Source: Labia minor
Taxonomy: Eukaryota > Arthropoda > Insecta > Dermaptera > Spongiphoridae
DNA: 64,000 nt
Reading direction: 5' to 3'
NCBI GenBank assembly: GCA_963082975.1
Contig: OY720344.1
Span: forward strand, 35,890,033-35,954,032
Below the pieces are notes generated by a model, which was not told the DNA's origin, made no database searches, and was given only the letters and a program-made list of their open reading frames with translations. This document shows, one piece after another, positions 32,673-44,554 of this stretch. Both the position numbers and the translations under genes were made by a program. Every line of letters begins with the position of its first letter. Position 1 is the first letter of the stretch.

Positions 32673-35114
32673 AGGACTTCTAATAAAATAAATGATCCAA
32701 TTGTGGGCCCTTATGGCGAACATACATTAAATGATAATGGTGTAAGATTGATTGAGCTATGTCAACAATATGCCTTTAAATTACAAAACGGATGGTTTAA
32801 GCACAAATCTATTCATCGGTTTACATGGACACAGCCCACGCGAAGGCTTAAAACAATAATTGATTATATAATTACAAGACAGAAATCAAGAATATTTGTG
32901 AAGGACGTTCGAGTTTTGCGAGGTCCCGAGTGTGGGTCTGATCATTATCTTCTTATATCAAAGATATACTTTCCGTTCCTGAAACACCCAGGAGTTAATC
33001 AAGATAATGGGGGCCAGAAACTGTCCACTGACCGTTACAATCTTCGCAATCTAAATGATGAATCTACGCGATTTCTATATCAACTAAGATTGACCTTGAA
33101 GTTATCATCGCTCTATGATGGCTCGGCAGAGGAAATGTATGAAGAGATAAAAAGGATGATACATGAAGCAGCCTACGAAGCACTTGGTAAACAACAGGAA
33201 ACCAGGTTTAGAACAAAAGAACTATGGTGGGACGAATCGATTGAGAAACTGGTAAACCAAAAAAAACAAGCCTATATGGAATGGCTGAATGTAAAGTCAG
33301 ATGAAAAATGGAACTCATATCGGGCTAAAAGAAAAGAGACACAAAGTGCTATAACCAAATCAAAAAATGATGTGTGGAGAAAGATCGGAAAAGAGATGGA
33401 GGGATGCATGGGGAATACACGTGCAAATAAAGCCTGGAAAATCTTAAAAACAATGCGAGTACAAAATAGAGACAATGCTGGAATTAGTTTAATAACAATG
33501 AAAGGGTGGAAGGAACACTATCAGGCACTACTTACAGAAGACCGGACGCAATTTCTGCAGCAGGATTATCCCGAAAGTGATAAAGAAGATAGTAGCATAC
33601 CACCTATATCCAGCGATGAAGTCCATCAGGCGGTAAAGAAAATGAAGAACGGCAAAGCTCCAGGACTAGGGAACATATCTGTTGAACTTATAAAGGCAGC
33701 TCCATCAATATTATTTCAAGCCATAGGGAAAATCTGTGATAAATGTGTTAGGGGAGATATGGTGCCAAATGAATGGAAAAAAGCAATAATTACGCCCATA
33801 TTTAAGAAGGGGGATAGGCGTAATTGCGACAATTATCGAGGAATAAGTGTATTACCTACATTGGCCAGAATCTATGGGCGGATCTTGAAGGAAAGAATTG
33901 AAAAACAAATTTCTTTGTCAGAAGAACAAAATGGATTTAGGATGGGTCGGTCGTGTACCGACGGGATATTTACCCTTCGCAACCTTATGGAGAAACGCGT
34001 CGCCAGAGGACTAGGAACTCACCTGGTATTTGTAGATTTGCAAAAGGCATACGACACAGTTCCACAAAACAAGTTGTGGACCAGCATGATGAATAGCAAT
34101 GTGTCGGAGGTATACATCAAAGCAGTTAAAGAATATTATACTGGTTGCACAAGTGTGGTAAAGCAGGGAAATAGGGTCTCTCATGAATTTTCGGTCACAA
34201 AAGGACTTCGGCAAGGGTGCGCAATGGCTCCAACCCTCTTTAAAATCTATATAGAAAGAGCGCTCATATCATGGAGATCCAAATGTGTGGGTCTGGGTGT
34301 CCCAATCGATAACGAAATTCTTTATACATTGCTGTTTGCCGACGACCAAGTAATTATTACTGGAGAAAAAGATAGTGCAGTCTACATGCTAAAAAAACTA
34401 AAAGAGGAATATGATAAATGGGGCTTAACAATAAATTTTGATAAAACGGAATACCTGAAGGTGGCTAATGAAGAGAAAGAGAATCTGAATATCGATGGGA
34501 GGGTAGTCAAGGGATGTAATTCCTTCAAATACCTGGGAGTGATCCTGGCATCCAATGCAAAGAGCTTAGAGGATATCAATAATAAAATAGGACAGGGGAA
34601 AAGAGCAATAAAGCAACTTAATTCAGTTCTCTGGAATGATGAGTTAACTAGGAACACTAAAAAAACGATATACCACACAATCGTGGAGAGTATAACGACC
34701 TATGGTGCCGAAACGTGGGAAATTAATAAGAGGGAATCTCAAAGACTACTTGCGGTAGAGATGGACTTCTGGCGACGGAGCTGTTTAATATCGAGGCTCG
34801 ACCACGTAAGGAACGATAGAATAAGAGAAATGATGGGTATAGAGGAAGACATCATTAGCAAAATTGAAACCAAGCGATTGCGGTGGTATGGCCATCTGAT
34901 GAGGATGGATGACAGTCGATGGCCAAAACGAGTGTGGCAATGGGTTCCTGTTGAGAAAAGAAAGCGTGGACGGCCTCCGAGAACCTGGCTTCAGGACGTG
35001 CTCAGTGCGATGAATGCCCGGGGACTTCAGGAAGGGGACTGGAATGATAGGACGAGGTGGAGTGCGGGATGCGATAGGCGGAGTCATCCGTAGAAGAAGT
35101 CGCATATATATATA
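32673..35114 (+). mobile_element. LINE retrotransposon, 5' truncated, 13-bp target duplication
   Basis: The insertion is bounded by TATATAATTTCTC at 32660-32672 and 35115-35127. The 3' end is an (AT)n tail. The 5' end begins inside the endonuclease domain, as expected from incomplete reverse transcription. It is a different family from the LINE at 38545-40862, judged by tail sequence ('RLRWYGHLMRMDDSRWPKRV'). Confidence 0.93.
32703..35093 (+). CDS. LINE endonuclease (C-term) plus reverse transcriptase, open frame
   Basis: About 796 codons without interruption, starting within the endonuclease-like domain ('IVGPYGEHTLNDNGVRL', then 'GSDHYLLISKI', whose SDH box holds the catalytic His). RT motifs follow: 'NGKAPGLGNISVELIK', 'WKKAIITPIFKKGDR' and 'NYRGISVLPTLARIYGRIL' (about 360-400), 'FVDLQKAYDTV' (about 441, first Asp), 'GLRQGCAMAPTLF', 'LFADDQVIITGEK' (about 545, catalytic DD) and 'FKYLGVI'. 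The C-terminal region 'RLRWYGHLMRMDD' and 'KRKRGRPPRTWLQDV' is typical of arthropod jockey/RTE-type LINEs. The listed GTG start is only the frame edge; the real N-terminus is lost. The open frame indicates a young copy, possibly inserted by an active relative. Confidence 0.93.
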   Translation: MGPYGEHTLNDNGVRLIELCQQYAFKLQNGWFKHKSIHRFTWTQPTRRLKTIIDYIITRQKSRIFVKDVRVLRGPECGSDHYLLISKIYFPFLKHPGVNQDNGGQKLSTDRYNLRNLNDESTRFLYQLRLTLKLSSLYDGSAEEMYEEIKRMIHEAAYEALGKQQETRFRTKELWWDESIEKLVNQKKQAYMEWLNVKSDEKWNSYRAKRKETQSAITKSKNDVWRKIGKEMEGCMGNTRANKAWKILKTMRVQNRDNAGISLITMKGWKEHYQALLTEDRTQFLQQDYPESDKEDSSIPPISSDEVHQAVKKMKNGKAPGLGNISVELIKAAPSILFQAIGKICDKCVRGDMVPNEWKKAIITPIFKKGDRRNCDNYRGISVLPTLARIYGRILKERIEKQISLSEEQNGFRMGRSCTDGIFTLRNLMEKRVARGLGTHLVFVDLQKAYDTVPQNKLWTSMMNSNVSEVYIKAVKEYYTGCTSVVKQGNRVSHEFSVTKGLRQGCAMAPTLFKIYIERALISWRSKCVGLGVPIDNEILYTLLFADDQVIITGEKDSAVYMLKKLKEEYDKWGLTINFDKTEYLKVANEEKENLNIDGRVVKGCNSFKYLGVILASNAKSLEDINNKIGQGKRAIKQLNSVLWNDELTRNTKKTIYHTIVESITTYGAETWEINKRESQRLLAVEMDFWRRSCLISRLDHVRNDRIREMMGIEEDIISKIETKRLRWYGHLMRMDDSRWPKRVWQWVPVEKRKRGRPPRTWLQDVLSAMNARGLQEGDWNDRTRWSAGCDRRSHP

Positions 35115-35210
35115 TATATAATTTCTCTCTTACATATAATATATAAAATTTTTGAATTAGATAGATTAAATAATAGAGATTAGGATACAAATCTAAAAGA
35201 TATAAAATAG

Positions 35211-35440
35211 GTACCGGAACCCCGAGCCTCGGCTCGGTAATTAAGTTAAAAAAAATGATTCATTATTATTGAGTTTGGCAGGTAATATTAATACCTGGGA
35301 CACCGAGCTCTTGCTCGACCCTTTAAAAAATATTTATATATAATATAATTCTTTAATTATTTATTACATTATTAAATGTTACATCATTGCATCAATCTGA
35401 TTAAAATGAATTGAACTGGGATCCTCAATAATACGAACAA
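35211..35440. mobile_element. Partial GTACC-family element
   Basis: Starts GTACCGGAACCCCGAGCCTC with the cctcgg palindrome, then 'acctgggacaccgagctctt'; corresponds to the first third of 490-1158. Confidence 0.7.
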
Positions 35441-37730
35441 ACAATTTTAGCTAGCATAATAAGATTAATCCAAGTAATATCGTTATTTCTATTCGACACT
35501 ATTTTCAGTTATGAAATGAACAGTCAGTAGAGAGTAAAAAAATTGTAATTGAAGACCGCCGTTTTTTAAAATAATTAAATTATTTTATAGAATATAAAAT
35601 AAAAATTATTGTATTAACATTAAAAATATTGAAATAAAAAATAATAGTTTGATTTAATAAACTAAAATATTATAAACATTTTTAATGGGAATTTCTCAGG
35701 GAGGTAGGGAGCCCAATTCATTTACCCACCCATGTTGCATAAGGCATCTTAATTTCTTAACTCTTCGTTTTTTAAAATTTAAAATAGAGGGAGAGAAAGA
35801 GTTTCAATTATATTCGAATAGTCTATATATTCTATATATCAGTATTTTTTTTTCTGAATTTAATACCAAGTTGATTTTCAAAATTTTCTATTCTTTATGC
35901 ATATGATTTATTAAATGTGTTAAAATTTAAACAAATTCAAATATTCTAATTTTTAAATTTATATACAATTTAATATTATTTTTTCGAGACTAATGTCAAA
36001 TACCGGTGGCTCTAGTCAGAGCAAGAGAAAACTCCTTATGATGTTATATGGATCGGAGATTTGGGCTTTACAACTATATTTTAAGTGAAAAAATGATTTC
36101 TTGGTTATATAAAAATTAAAATATGATTATTTATTATCGGGTTTGGCTGGTAATATTAATACCTTATTCATCGAATCGCCATTCAAATAATAACATACAA
36201 ACAGAAAATTAGGCGTGTTGATATAAAATATATACCTTGGACACCGAACTATCACTCGACTCTTTAACCAATTTATACAATTTATTTTTATATACTTTAA
36301 AAATTTTACAATTTTTTAATTATTTAATATAATTGTTAAATTGTTAATTCTAAAAATGACCCATTAAAAATTTGTTTCCTAAAATGTTTCAAAATAATTA
36401 AATAAAATTGTATAAATGTTCTTGTTGCTCGTTTATAAAATCTATATATCTGTGTGTCTGTTTTTCGATTTTTTAAATTTTGATTTTGGATTCGATTAGA
36501 GCTTAAAAATGTGTAATTGTAAAGTGGTCTTGGTTTTTTAAAATTCGTTTGGGAACATGGTCAAATCGGCGGTCAAAGTTGAAAATTCCCCATATATTAT
36601 AACTACTGTAATTAGTATTATTATAATGTAAAATTTTAAAGAAAAAAAATGTTTAGACATTATTATAGACATTTTCATTCTGTAAATTAAATAATTTTAT
36701 TTCATTTAAATAAATATCTATTTTTAAATATTTTTTTATCTAATTCTCACAATATATTAAGATCATATAAATTGGAATTATTTATTAATTATTATTAATT
36801 ATTTATGTCAACTTATTTAAAATTTGATATCTACATTCATCTCATTCAAAGAATATGTATATTTTTTATGTTATGTTTATAATTTTATTTTTTTAATATT
36901 GGCATTTTTAAATTATTTATAAACACGAAAACATTCAAAATTATATGAATAAATAATTTTAAATAATTGATCTCATAATTGGATTTTCATTTTCAATTGA
37001 CGTTTTGAAAATATTTTTGTATTCATAAAACATTAAAAAAAAACTTTTAAAACTTTTTAAATTATTTATAAAACACTGAATATATTTTCAAGTAAGTATA
37101 TGAAATATTATTATGGGTGGAATTACAATATATGAAGGGACACACAGAGATAGATAGATATAACATTTACAATAATAATATATAATTAATATTACTAATT
37201 AAATTAAAATATATTAAAAGTAAGAACACAAAAACAAATAAATGTTTTATCTAATATACTGATTGAAAAGCTAGCTAGTATATAGTATATTTTATTATAT
37301 TTACGGATATTTAAGTCGATGTATAATAAATTGATAACGTCATTTAATTCTCCTACTATATATCGAATCGAATATAAAGATAAATCTTCTAAACGTTGTT
37401 GAAACAATTTCAAATAATTTATATGTATATCTATTAATGAAATAAAAAAAAATCAAATATGAATATAATATAAATATTTTTAATTTTATTTTAAGAATAG
37501 ATATATATATCTCATAGGCGGTGGCTGTGACGTCACATATATACATTTAAATTTAGAAAGAAAAAAACTAATAAAGATGAATTTTTCCAGTGATCAATAA
37601 AACTCAATTTTTCTTTATAAATACTATCTCTAGTGTGAATTTCAAAAAAATCGTTAGAGCGGTTTTTTAGAACCCATGTACAAACAAACATACAAACAAA
37701 CAAGCAATTTTAGCTAGCATAAGATGAGAT
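35441..37730 (-). mobile_element. Helitron-family copy, minus strand
   Basis: Shares long stretches with the Helitron at 14255-17804: 'attcgacactattttca', 'ggattttcattttcaattga', 'tgacgtcac', 'aaatcgttagagcgg' and a 5' end near 37730 (TCTCATCTTATGCTAGC). At about 37095 it has 'caagtaagta' without the pogo-like element, i.e. the empty site. The 3' hairpin end was not found; a second GTACC fragment (36118-36400) is inside. Confidence 0.65.
36118..36400. mobile_element. GTACC-family interior fragment
   Basis: Matches about 755-1035 of the first copy, including the 'gggtttggctggtaatatt' block and the 'accttggacaccgaactatc' module. Both termini are absent. Confidence 0.65.
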
Positions 37731-38544
37731 TAGATTAGAAAATGAGAATTTTATGAAAAAGTATATAAAAAATAAATTAATTTAACTAACAATAATTTTA
37801 TAAGGAAGCAAATAAGAAAATAAGCAATTTGGTTAAATTAATTATAAAATGAAATAGTAAATAATAAAATCTTTTAAAGTCGAAATACACTCAAAAAATT
37901 CAAAATTATACTATTGTTCTAATTGAGAATTTTATAATTTAAGTGAAATTTATTGTTGTGAAGTAAAAAATAAATTTACAATCAAATGAGAAAGTCATGA
38001 ACTACAGAATTTGAGAAGAATGGTTCAAATCTCATGAAATTGACGATTGAAAATTTAGTATAATGATATTTATATACCTTTATACCTAATTAATAAAAAA
38101 TTTACTAATATTTTTAACTTATCCTTTGTTAAAATAGGAATATCACCTTTATATATATTAATAATAATAATTAATATTCATTTAAATAAATAATGTTTTA
38201 AAAACTACCTTGAATCAATTTACTATTTTAATTTAGATATTTAGTGATTTATTTATTGTTATTAATTACTTTAAGTAAGTAAGTTTCCCTTATATATATT
38301 TATAACTTAGTTTCAAAACATAACAAGAAAACTAATTTCATTTATGAAAATTTTCCCATATGTTATTTTGTTATTAACATATTGTGTAAGTCTTTTTATT
38401 TAAATAGACTTATTAAAAATAAATCATTACTTAATTGCTCATCCCATTTTTATAACTATCGGTTGAAGGGGCTACTGAATTCAAACAGCACAAAGTCGAC
38501 TTCATACGTAGAACCGAGTCTGCATATAAATCTATCTATCTATC
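37731..38544. other. AT-rich spacer, no gene seen
   Basis: No convincing frame or repeat boundary; a TATC tract occurs at about 38533-38549 at the LINE 3' end. Confidence 0.45.
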
Positions 38545-40862
38545 TATCTTTGTGGCTCTACGGAACTCGAAAGTTCTTGGCCGCAGCAACCACACTTCTC
38601 CAAGTGTCCCTATTCTGAGCCATAACCCTCCAATCCCTATCCTCTCCCATTTCTCTCACGTTCCTTCCTACACTATCCACCCACCGCGTCCTTGGTCTTC
38701 CAAGCGGGCGTTTCCCACTCGGTCTCCCCCTAATATATTTTTCGCCATTCTTTCCTCCCCCATTCTAGGCACGATTTTATAATTCTAACAAGATCTGGAG
38801 ATGCATAGAGGCCATGCAGTTCCTCATTATGCAGTCTCCGCCATTCCCCGGGACCTTATCTTTCTTTGACCCATAATTGCTTCGCAGAATCCTATTCTCA
38901 AATACTCTAAGGTCATAGACCATGCCTCACAACCATATAATACAACCGGTAAAATAATTGTTTTATATATTTTAATTTTGACGCGATAAGCCCCTTTACG
39001 GCATGATAACAGGCACTTCCCGATTGTAACCTCGCTTTAAACTCCTCTCGAATATCATTATCTTTCGTTATTACAGAACCTACGTATTTAAATTTTTCTA
39101 CATTTTCAAATTCTATATTTTGTATTTTAAGACTTTGTGTGTTAATACTATTCCTTTCTGTTACTAAATACATTGTCTTAGCACTATTAATTTCCAGACC
39201 CCCCTCTTTTCTTGATTTGATTAATTTTTCTACGCTATCTTTGATTGCAATTGCCGAATCTCCTATTATATTTAAGTCGTCTGCGTAACCTAATACTTGA
39301 ATTTTTTTGTTTAATTCAATTCCGTTTGATTTTCCCCCAATTTGTCTAAGTACATATTCCAGAACTAAATTAAATAAAATTGGTGATAACGTGTCTCCTT
39401 GTTTTAACCCATTCCGAATTTCGAAAGTTTCTGATAATTGATTCCCGCATCTTAAGAACTAATTTATGCATACACTCTACTAAAGGTTTTCTTCCATATT
39501 TTAATAATTCTTCTAAAATCCCATCTATTCCAGCTGCTTTATTATTTTTGAAATTCCCCATTATCATTTCTACCTCCTGTAACGGAGATTCTTCGAGATT
39601 AATTTCTTTTGAGTCTACCGTTAAGGTTTCTGTTCTATTACCTAGATTCGAATTTAATAATTTTTCAAAATAGTTCCTCCATATATTTTTAATATCGCCC
39701 GCGTCTGTTTTTAAATTATTATTAGCATCCCTAATTAAGTCTAACCGTGCCTTTTTAATATTTTTAATTCCCCTCTATTTCTAATATTCTATTTTTTAAA
39801 ATTTCCCTTTTTTGTTTTTAATGACTTTCGTCACTATTTTCCTGCTATTAATATATTCTAATCTATCTACTTCGCATTTGCTATTAACCCATTGTATTTT
39901 GGCTTTTTTCCTAATCTCTATTACTTCTAAACATTCCTCATCGAACCATGGTTTATATTTATTGTATTTTGTCCCATATTTCTTCCGGTTCATTCGTCTC
40001 GTTATTCCCTTCATGGGTCAAACTATTAAATCTATTTTTTATTTCGATTTGATATTTTAATTTTTATTCCTCGTTTTTAAAACCATCTAAATTGTATCGT
40101 TTTTGGTAATTTCTCCTAACTTCGTGTTGCGCGTCAAGAGCCGTTCTCTCAATTTTATTACAAGCAAATAATGATCCGAAACACAATCTGCCCCTCTATA
40201 CACTCTGACATCCAGAATATTAGTCTGGCGTCTTCTGTCTGCTAGCACAGATCAATTTGATTACATGTCTTTCCGTCTGGCGAGTTCCATGTACCCTTAT
40301 GAATATTTCTATGTCTAAAAAATGTGCTTTTTATTATTAAATCTTTTGCGGTCGCGAAACTTATTACCCTAACCCCGTTGTCGTTGCTTGTTTCATGGAG
40401 GCTCTCTTTTCCTATGTATGGTATAAATATTTCCTCTTTCCCAATTTTGGCATTAAAATCACCTAATATTATTATTTTACTGTTATCTATTAAGGCTTTT
40501 TATTCCTCATAAAATTTATCTTTAATTTCCCCCTCTTTATCCTCTGTAGGTGCATGCACACATTTATCAACGTCATATTATAAATTTTGCCCTTGAACAC
40601 TAAAATGGATATCCTATCATTTATGATTTCTATATTTTTAATTTCTGTGGCTACTGGTTTTCTAATAATAAAGCCCGTTCCCAGTTGATGCCTTTCAGAT
40701 GCGCCGTATAAGCAAATATACTGTCCAGCATCAATCCTTCTCCCACCCACCTCATTTCCTGTAATGCGATTATTTCTAAATCATATTTTTTAATTTCCAT
40801 TACTAAGTTTTGGAATGCCCCCGGTTTATATAAGCTATGTACATTGCATATAAGTAATTTAA
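38545..40862 (-). pseudogene. LINE copy with endonuclease start, degenerate
   Basis: Read from 40862 down: an endonuclease start resembling 'CNVHSLYKPGAFQNLVMEIK', then 'DLEIIALQEMRWVGG', '[15 protein letters not shown]' and '[17 protein letters not shown]'; RT entry 'NNKAAGIDGILEELLKYG' (39567-39370); an internal deletion that removes the first catalytic Asp region; then the YADD region at about 39285; the 'MYLVTERNSINTQSL' frame (39173-38913); and the C-terminal tail ending near 38555. Several frameshifts. It is the same family as 1563-3392 and the Helitron-borne fragments, and the source-like copy for annotating them. Confidence 0.85.
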
Positions 40863-41270
40863 TATATAAAAGATAAAATATTTTAGAAACTTTTATAAAA
40901 GTAGAAGAAATCAGTTTTATGGATATATTTTACAATTTTATTGGAGCCCCTGCAAGTAGATATCCTGCCACACCGAATCAACTAACATGAGAACACGACC
41001 TACAAATAAAATAATTCATATTAATTAATTTTAATCTATTATATCAGGGATGGCGAATCTTTTTCAATGTCCGGGTCATAAAATTATAAAATATCTTTTT
41101 CTATCGTACCACAAAATTGTCATGAATTTTTTCTCCACACCCTGTACCCCTTTTAGTGTTAATATATAATCGAATATTTTTGTATAAATAACAACTATCC
41201 TGAATAAAAGTGTTATAATTTTAAATATTAAACTTTATACCAAAAAAATAAAATGATTATTAAATAAGCT
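40863..41270. other. Spacer with a solo hAT-like end
   Basis: At 41046 'cagggatggcgaatctttttc' (a CAGGGATGGC start) looks like a single hAT-type terminus; no partner end was found within the next few hundred bases. Confidence 0.35.
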
Positions 41271-41885
41271 GGAGTGTCTCCACTCGACTATCTCGCAATT
41301 TGAATTGGATTAAATAACATAATATATTATATTTAAATTAAATTTAATTACTTATAAATTATAAATAATAAATATTAAACCAGCGCATGTTTGGTTTTTT
41401 ATTGATGGCACCATGGCACGTGTTGGGGCGTGAGATTTGCAGTGTTAAAAAATTAATTCTGGTACTTTCAGCGATTCAATCAAGCTGAAATTCTATATAT
41501 AGCAGTTTTATACAATTATTAATCATGTGAAAAATTATCAAACATATATCTTTATTTTTACGGTCACTTTAGAGGAAAAAAAATCAAAACGTTGTAGGTA
41601 ATGACCCTCTTCCGGTTGAGCTACATTTCTCAAAAGTTGATAGAAAACTATGAATTTTGAATAATGCTCATGTACCAAATTGCATCATTCTAGCTCAAAC
41701 CGTTTTTGCGTAATCTTGTCTACATACATACACACACACACACACACATACACACACACACACACAGACATTTTTCTCAACCTTAGTGAAAATGATTCAG
41801 GAACCTTCAAAACGTATAAAAACATCAAAATCTCAACATCGAAAATTTTCGTGATCGCAATACTATCTCTGGCGAGATAGTAAAA
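41271..41885 (+). mobile_element. Helentron-like beta family, copy A
   Basis: 615 bp. The left end GGAGTGTCTCCACTC forms a hairpin, followed by gACTATCTCGC. The right end is GCGAGATAGTAAAA, the inverse of the latter, preceded by CTATCTC as a second small hairpin. The interior has 'tcttccggttgagctac', a 'catcattctagctcaaaccg' module and a CA microsatellite. Copies: 49882-50505 (inverse), 58005-58606, and a stub at 60267. It has no coding frame. Confidence 0.8.
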
Positions 41886-42170
41886 ATTAGGAATTTATTT
41901 GTGGTAAAAATGTATTTTTCCTATATAAAAATTGATTCTTATTTTTTTTATTTCGACATTTGTGAAAGAAATTCTTCTTGTTTTATTATTCTAATAACTT
42001 TCTTTCTATCTCAGATGATATTAAAAAATTTCAGAAATTATTAAGATTTCATCAATGTAATAACCATCAAATTCTTGTAAATTATTTTGAGAGATTATTT
42101 TTGTTAATACACGTTGAAACACTGCAATCGAAATGGCTTCCATTGGCATTGACAAAAGTTATTTTATAGA

Positions 42171-42651
42171 TAGACTTGCCATACGTCCCGGTTTCGCCGG
42201 GACAGTCCCGGATATACTGGGTTGTCCCAGCGTCCCGCCCGGTTGTTGAAATTGTCCCGGTTTAGATTCAGGGCACAATTTCTTGGAAATAATTGAGCAA
42301 ATTTATTAGATCAGAGAATGATTAATCTGCTCTTGTGTGATTAGTAACTTTTTGGCAAGTAAGACAGTAATACAAATTTTTTGAACCAAAATTTTCATTG
42401 GGAAAAACCAAATGTGAGGCTATAATATTAAATGTAATAGCACCTTTAGCACTGGAAGAATTAAAGAATGATTTAATAAATGCAAATTTTGTTGCACTAA
42501 GTATGGATGCTTATTATCTATTCTATATTTTAAGTGTTTTTTACATTACTGGTTTCATAACCCCTCTCCCCCCCGAAACCGACATCCCTAAACATAAAGT
42601 AAAATAGTTAGAACTGTCCCGGTTGGTCCGTGAAAGAATATGGCAACCCTA
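42171..42651 (+). mobile_element. hAT element, deletion derivative with perfect 8-bp duplication
   Basis: 481 bp. The ends TAGACTTGCCATA and TATGGCAACCCTA are flanked by TTTATAGA at 42163-42170 and 42652-42659. A remnant frame (42398-42607) reads 'KCEAIILNVIAPLALEELK' and 'FVALSMDAYY', the region of hAT transposases with the catalytic Asp ('STDAS' type). GC-rich 'cccggtttcgccggga' near the left end is subterminal. Non-autonomous. Confidence 0.92.
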
Positions 42652-43018
42652 TTTATAGAGATCTTTCTCCCTTACAGATAATGACCAAAAAGCACAATTT
42701 ATATCTAATACCGTGTACCACTTACAATTTCTTGTTTTGACAATTTTAGGAAAAGATGGCGATTCTGGCACCAATCCCCTACTGTCTCCATGGGTAAAAG
42801 TAAACCTTTGTTAGACTTGATATAATATAAATTTTAAAAAATTAATTTTTGTTTTTTTTTTAATAAATAATGATAAAATTTACAAAACAGGGTGACAATT
42901 TTAGAGCGCCTTAAAATTTTAATAAAGACAGATTCTTCCGCAACACTGAGAAATCAAAACACAATTTTCATTCTCATTTACTAATTCTGATAATATTTCA
43001 GACTGTAACGGACAAATT

Positions 43019-44554
43019 ACACAGGCCAACAAAAAATTTTTTTTGAAAACTTTTTTCACGTTAATAGGTGATGTTTATAGATTTTTTTGAACTGAATCCA
43101 AATCTGGCCTTGGTTTTTTTGTATCACGCACAGTTTTTGAGCAATCTGTTTTTTAATGATATAGTATAAAACCACTTTAGTATATAGGGAAATTAATGAA
43201 ACGCTATGTTAAATCATAAGCATGGTTTGTATTTACAGTTTAAAACAGTGACCGAATGTGCCATTATAGGTTTTTATTGATATTACAGGTTTCACTTGTC
43301 AGCTGGAATTGGTTTATACTTCCTTTCTCTTTTTTCTTTGAAGCTTCTTATGTAGCTTTTTCTTCGATGTGTTGCTTGCTGAACTTCATGGTGAAGTGAC
43401 CAACAATAGTCCCCCATCATGTTGGTGTTCCAGCGGCCCTGGTAGCGTTTTTCCATCACTTTAATGTCTTGGTGAAAACGTTCGCCTTGCTCCTCGCTAA
43501 CATCTCCCAAATTGTCTGGGAAGTAATCAAGGTGGCTATTCAAAAAGTGAACTTTCAGGCTCATCAAACATCCTAAATGCTGGTTCCAATGGCTAACTAG
43601 TTCTTTTCTTTCAGTCTAGAGCCAAGCAATTCAGCCTTTTCTTTAGTCAAGCCCAGATCCCTAACCAAGTCATTAAGCTCGATTTGTGTAAACACTTTAG
43701 GCTCTACATTTTCAGTAGTACAATGGAATTCTTCATCATCTTGTTCATTTGACTCGGATTGCACATCAGAAAATACTTCAATAGAATTTAAATCATCTGG
43801 TGGTTCAGGGACCGGTAAATCTACACTGTGTCCTACTGGTCGGATGGCAGACGGAAGATTAGGATAGCTTATTACCTTCTTGTTTTTTGAGTTATGACCA
43901 GTAATATCAACACTGCAAAAATAGCAGTCATCAGAATGATTTTTCGGCTCCCTCCATATTATAGGAACAGCAAATTTAAAGGTTTTTCTCTCCTTTTTTT
44001 GTTCATTTTCTTAGATCTTCAACACAAACATAACATACCTTATGTGGTGCCCAAGATTTCTCCTGATCACCCCAAGTTTAGTTCCAAAATATGATAGATA
44101 AACCTTTTTCACAAAGTCTGTAATGTTTCTTTGGTGTTTATTAATCACAAACTCACCACAAATATAACAAAAACTGTCAGCAGAGTTTTTACAACCGCGA
44201 TTAGACATTTTACTGAGCACATGTACTAGAAACGTTAAAGTGAGGTTTGGTTGACAGTAAAGAAAACACCAGCTGTTTGACCAGCAAATGTTTTTTGGCA
44301 GTGCTACCTACATCATCTACATCCATTAGACCTACTTTTCCAATTTACTTATAAATATTATAATACTATAAATCTGTTTAAATTCTTTAAATATCGCTAA
44401 ACGCAAAAATCTCGAAAAAAATGCATTTAACTATAAAATGTGAAGAAATGGTAAGTGATTCAGTTTTTTAAGCATCATATTTGGATTCAGCAACCTAAAA
44501 AACATAATAATAAGGTATATTCATTAAAAAAGTTTTTTCATCGTTGGCCTGTGT
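43019..44554 (-). mobile_element. DNA transposon of unassigned family, TIR ACACAGGCCAAC
   Basis: The ends ACACAGGCCAAC (43019-43030) and GTTGGCCTGTGT (44543-44554) are inverted; similarity continues outward as AAAT and inward into T/A-rich DNA. Between them is a degraded minus-strand gene. I do not recognise a named superfamily; no clear target duplication could be fixed. An internal deletion has removed the middle of the gene. Confidence 0.65.
43292..44218 (-). pseudogene. Unassigned transposon protein, cysteine-pair N-terminus
   Basis: Reading from 44208: 'CKNSADSFCYICGEF', 'NITDFVKKVYLSYFG', then (after a frameshift near 44085) 'KVCYVCVEDL' and 'FAVPIIWREPKNHSDDCYFC', i.e. several Cys-x2-Cys pairs that suggest zinc binding. 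An acidic linker follows, with 'LVRDLGLTKEKAELLGSRLK', then a jump to 'MSLKVHFLNSHLDYFPDNLG', 'GERFHQDIKVMEKRYQGRW' and 'GDYCWSL' (43567-43292). Proteins of this layout are numerous and repetitive in arthropod genomes in my recollection, usually unnamed. Frameshift plus internal deletion make this copy inactive. Confidence 0.65.

Noticed and set aside
34785..35105. Minus-strand 106-codon frame
   Set aside because: Antisense of the LINE C-terminal coding region.
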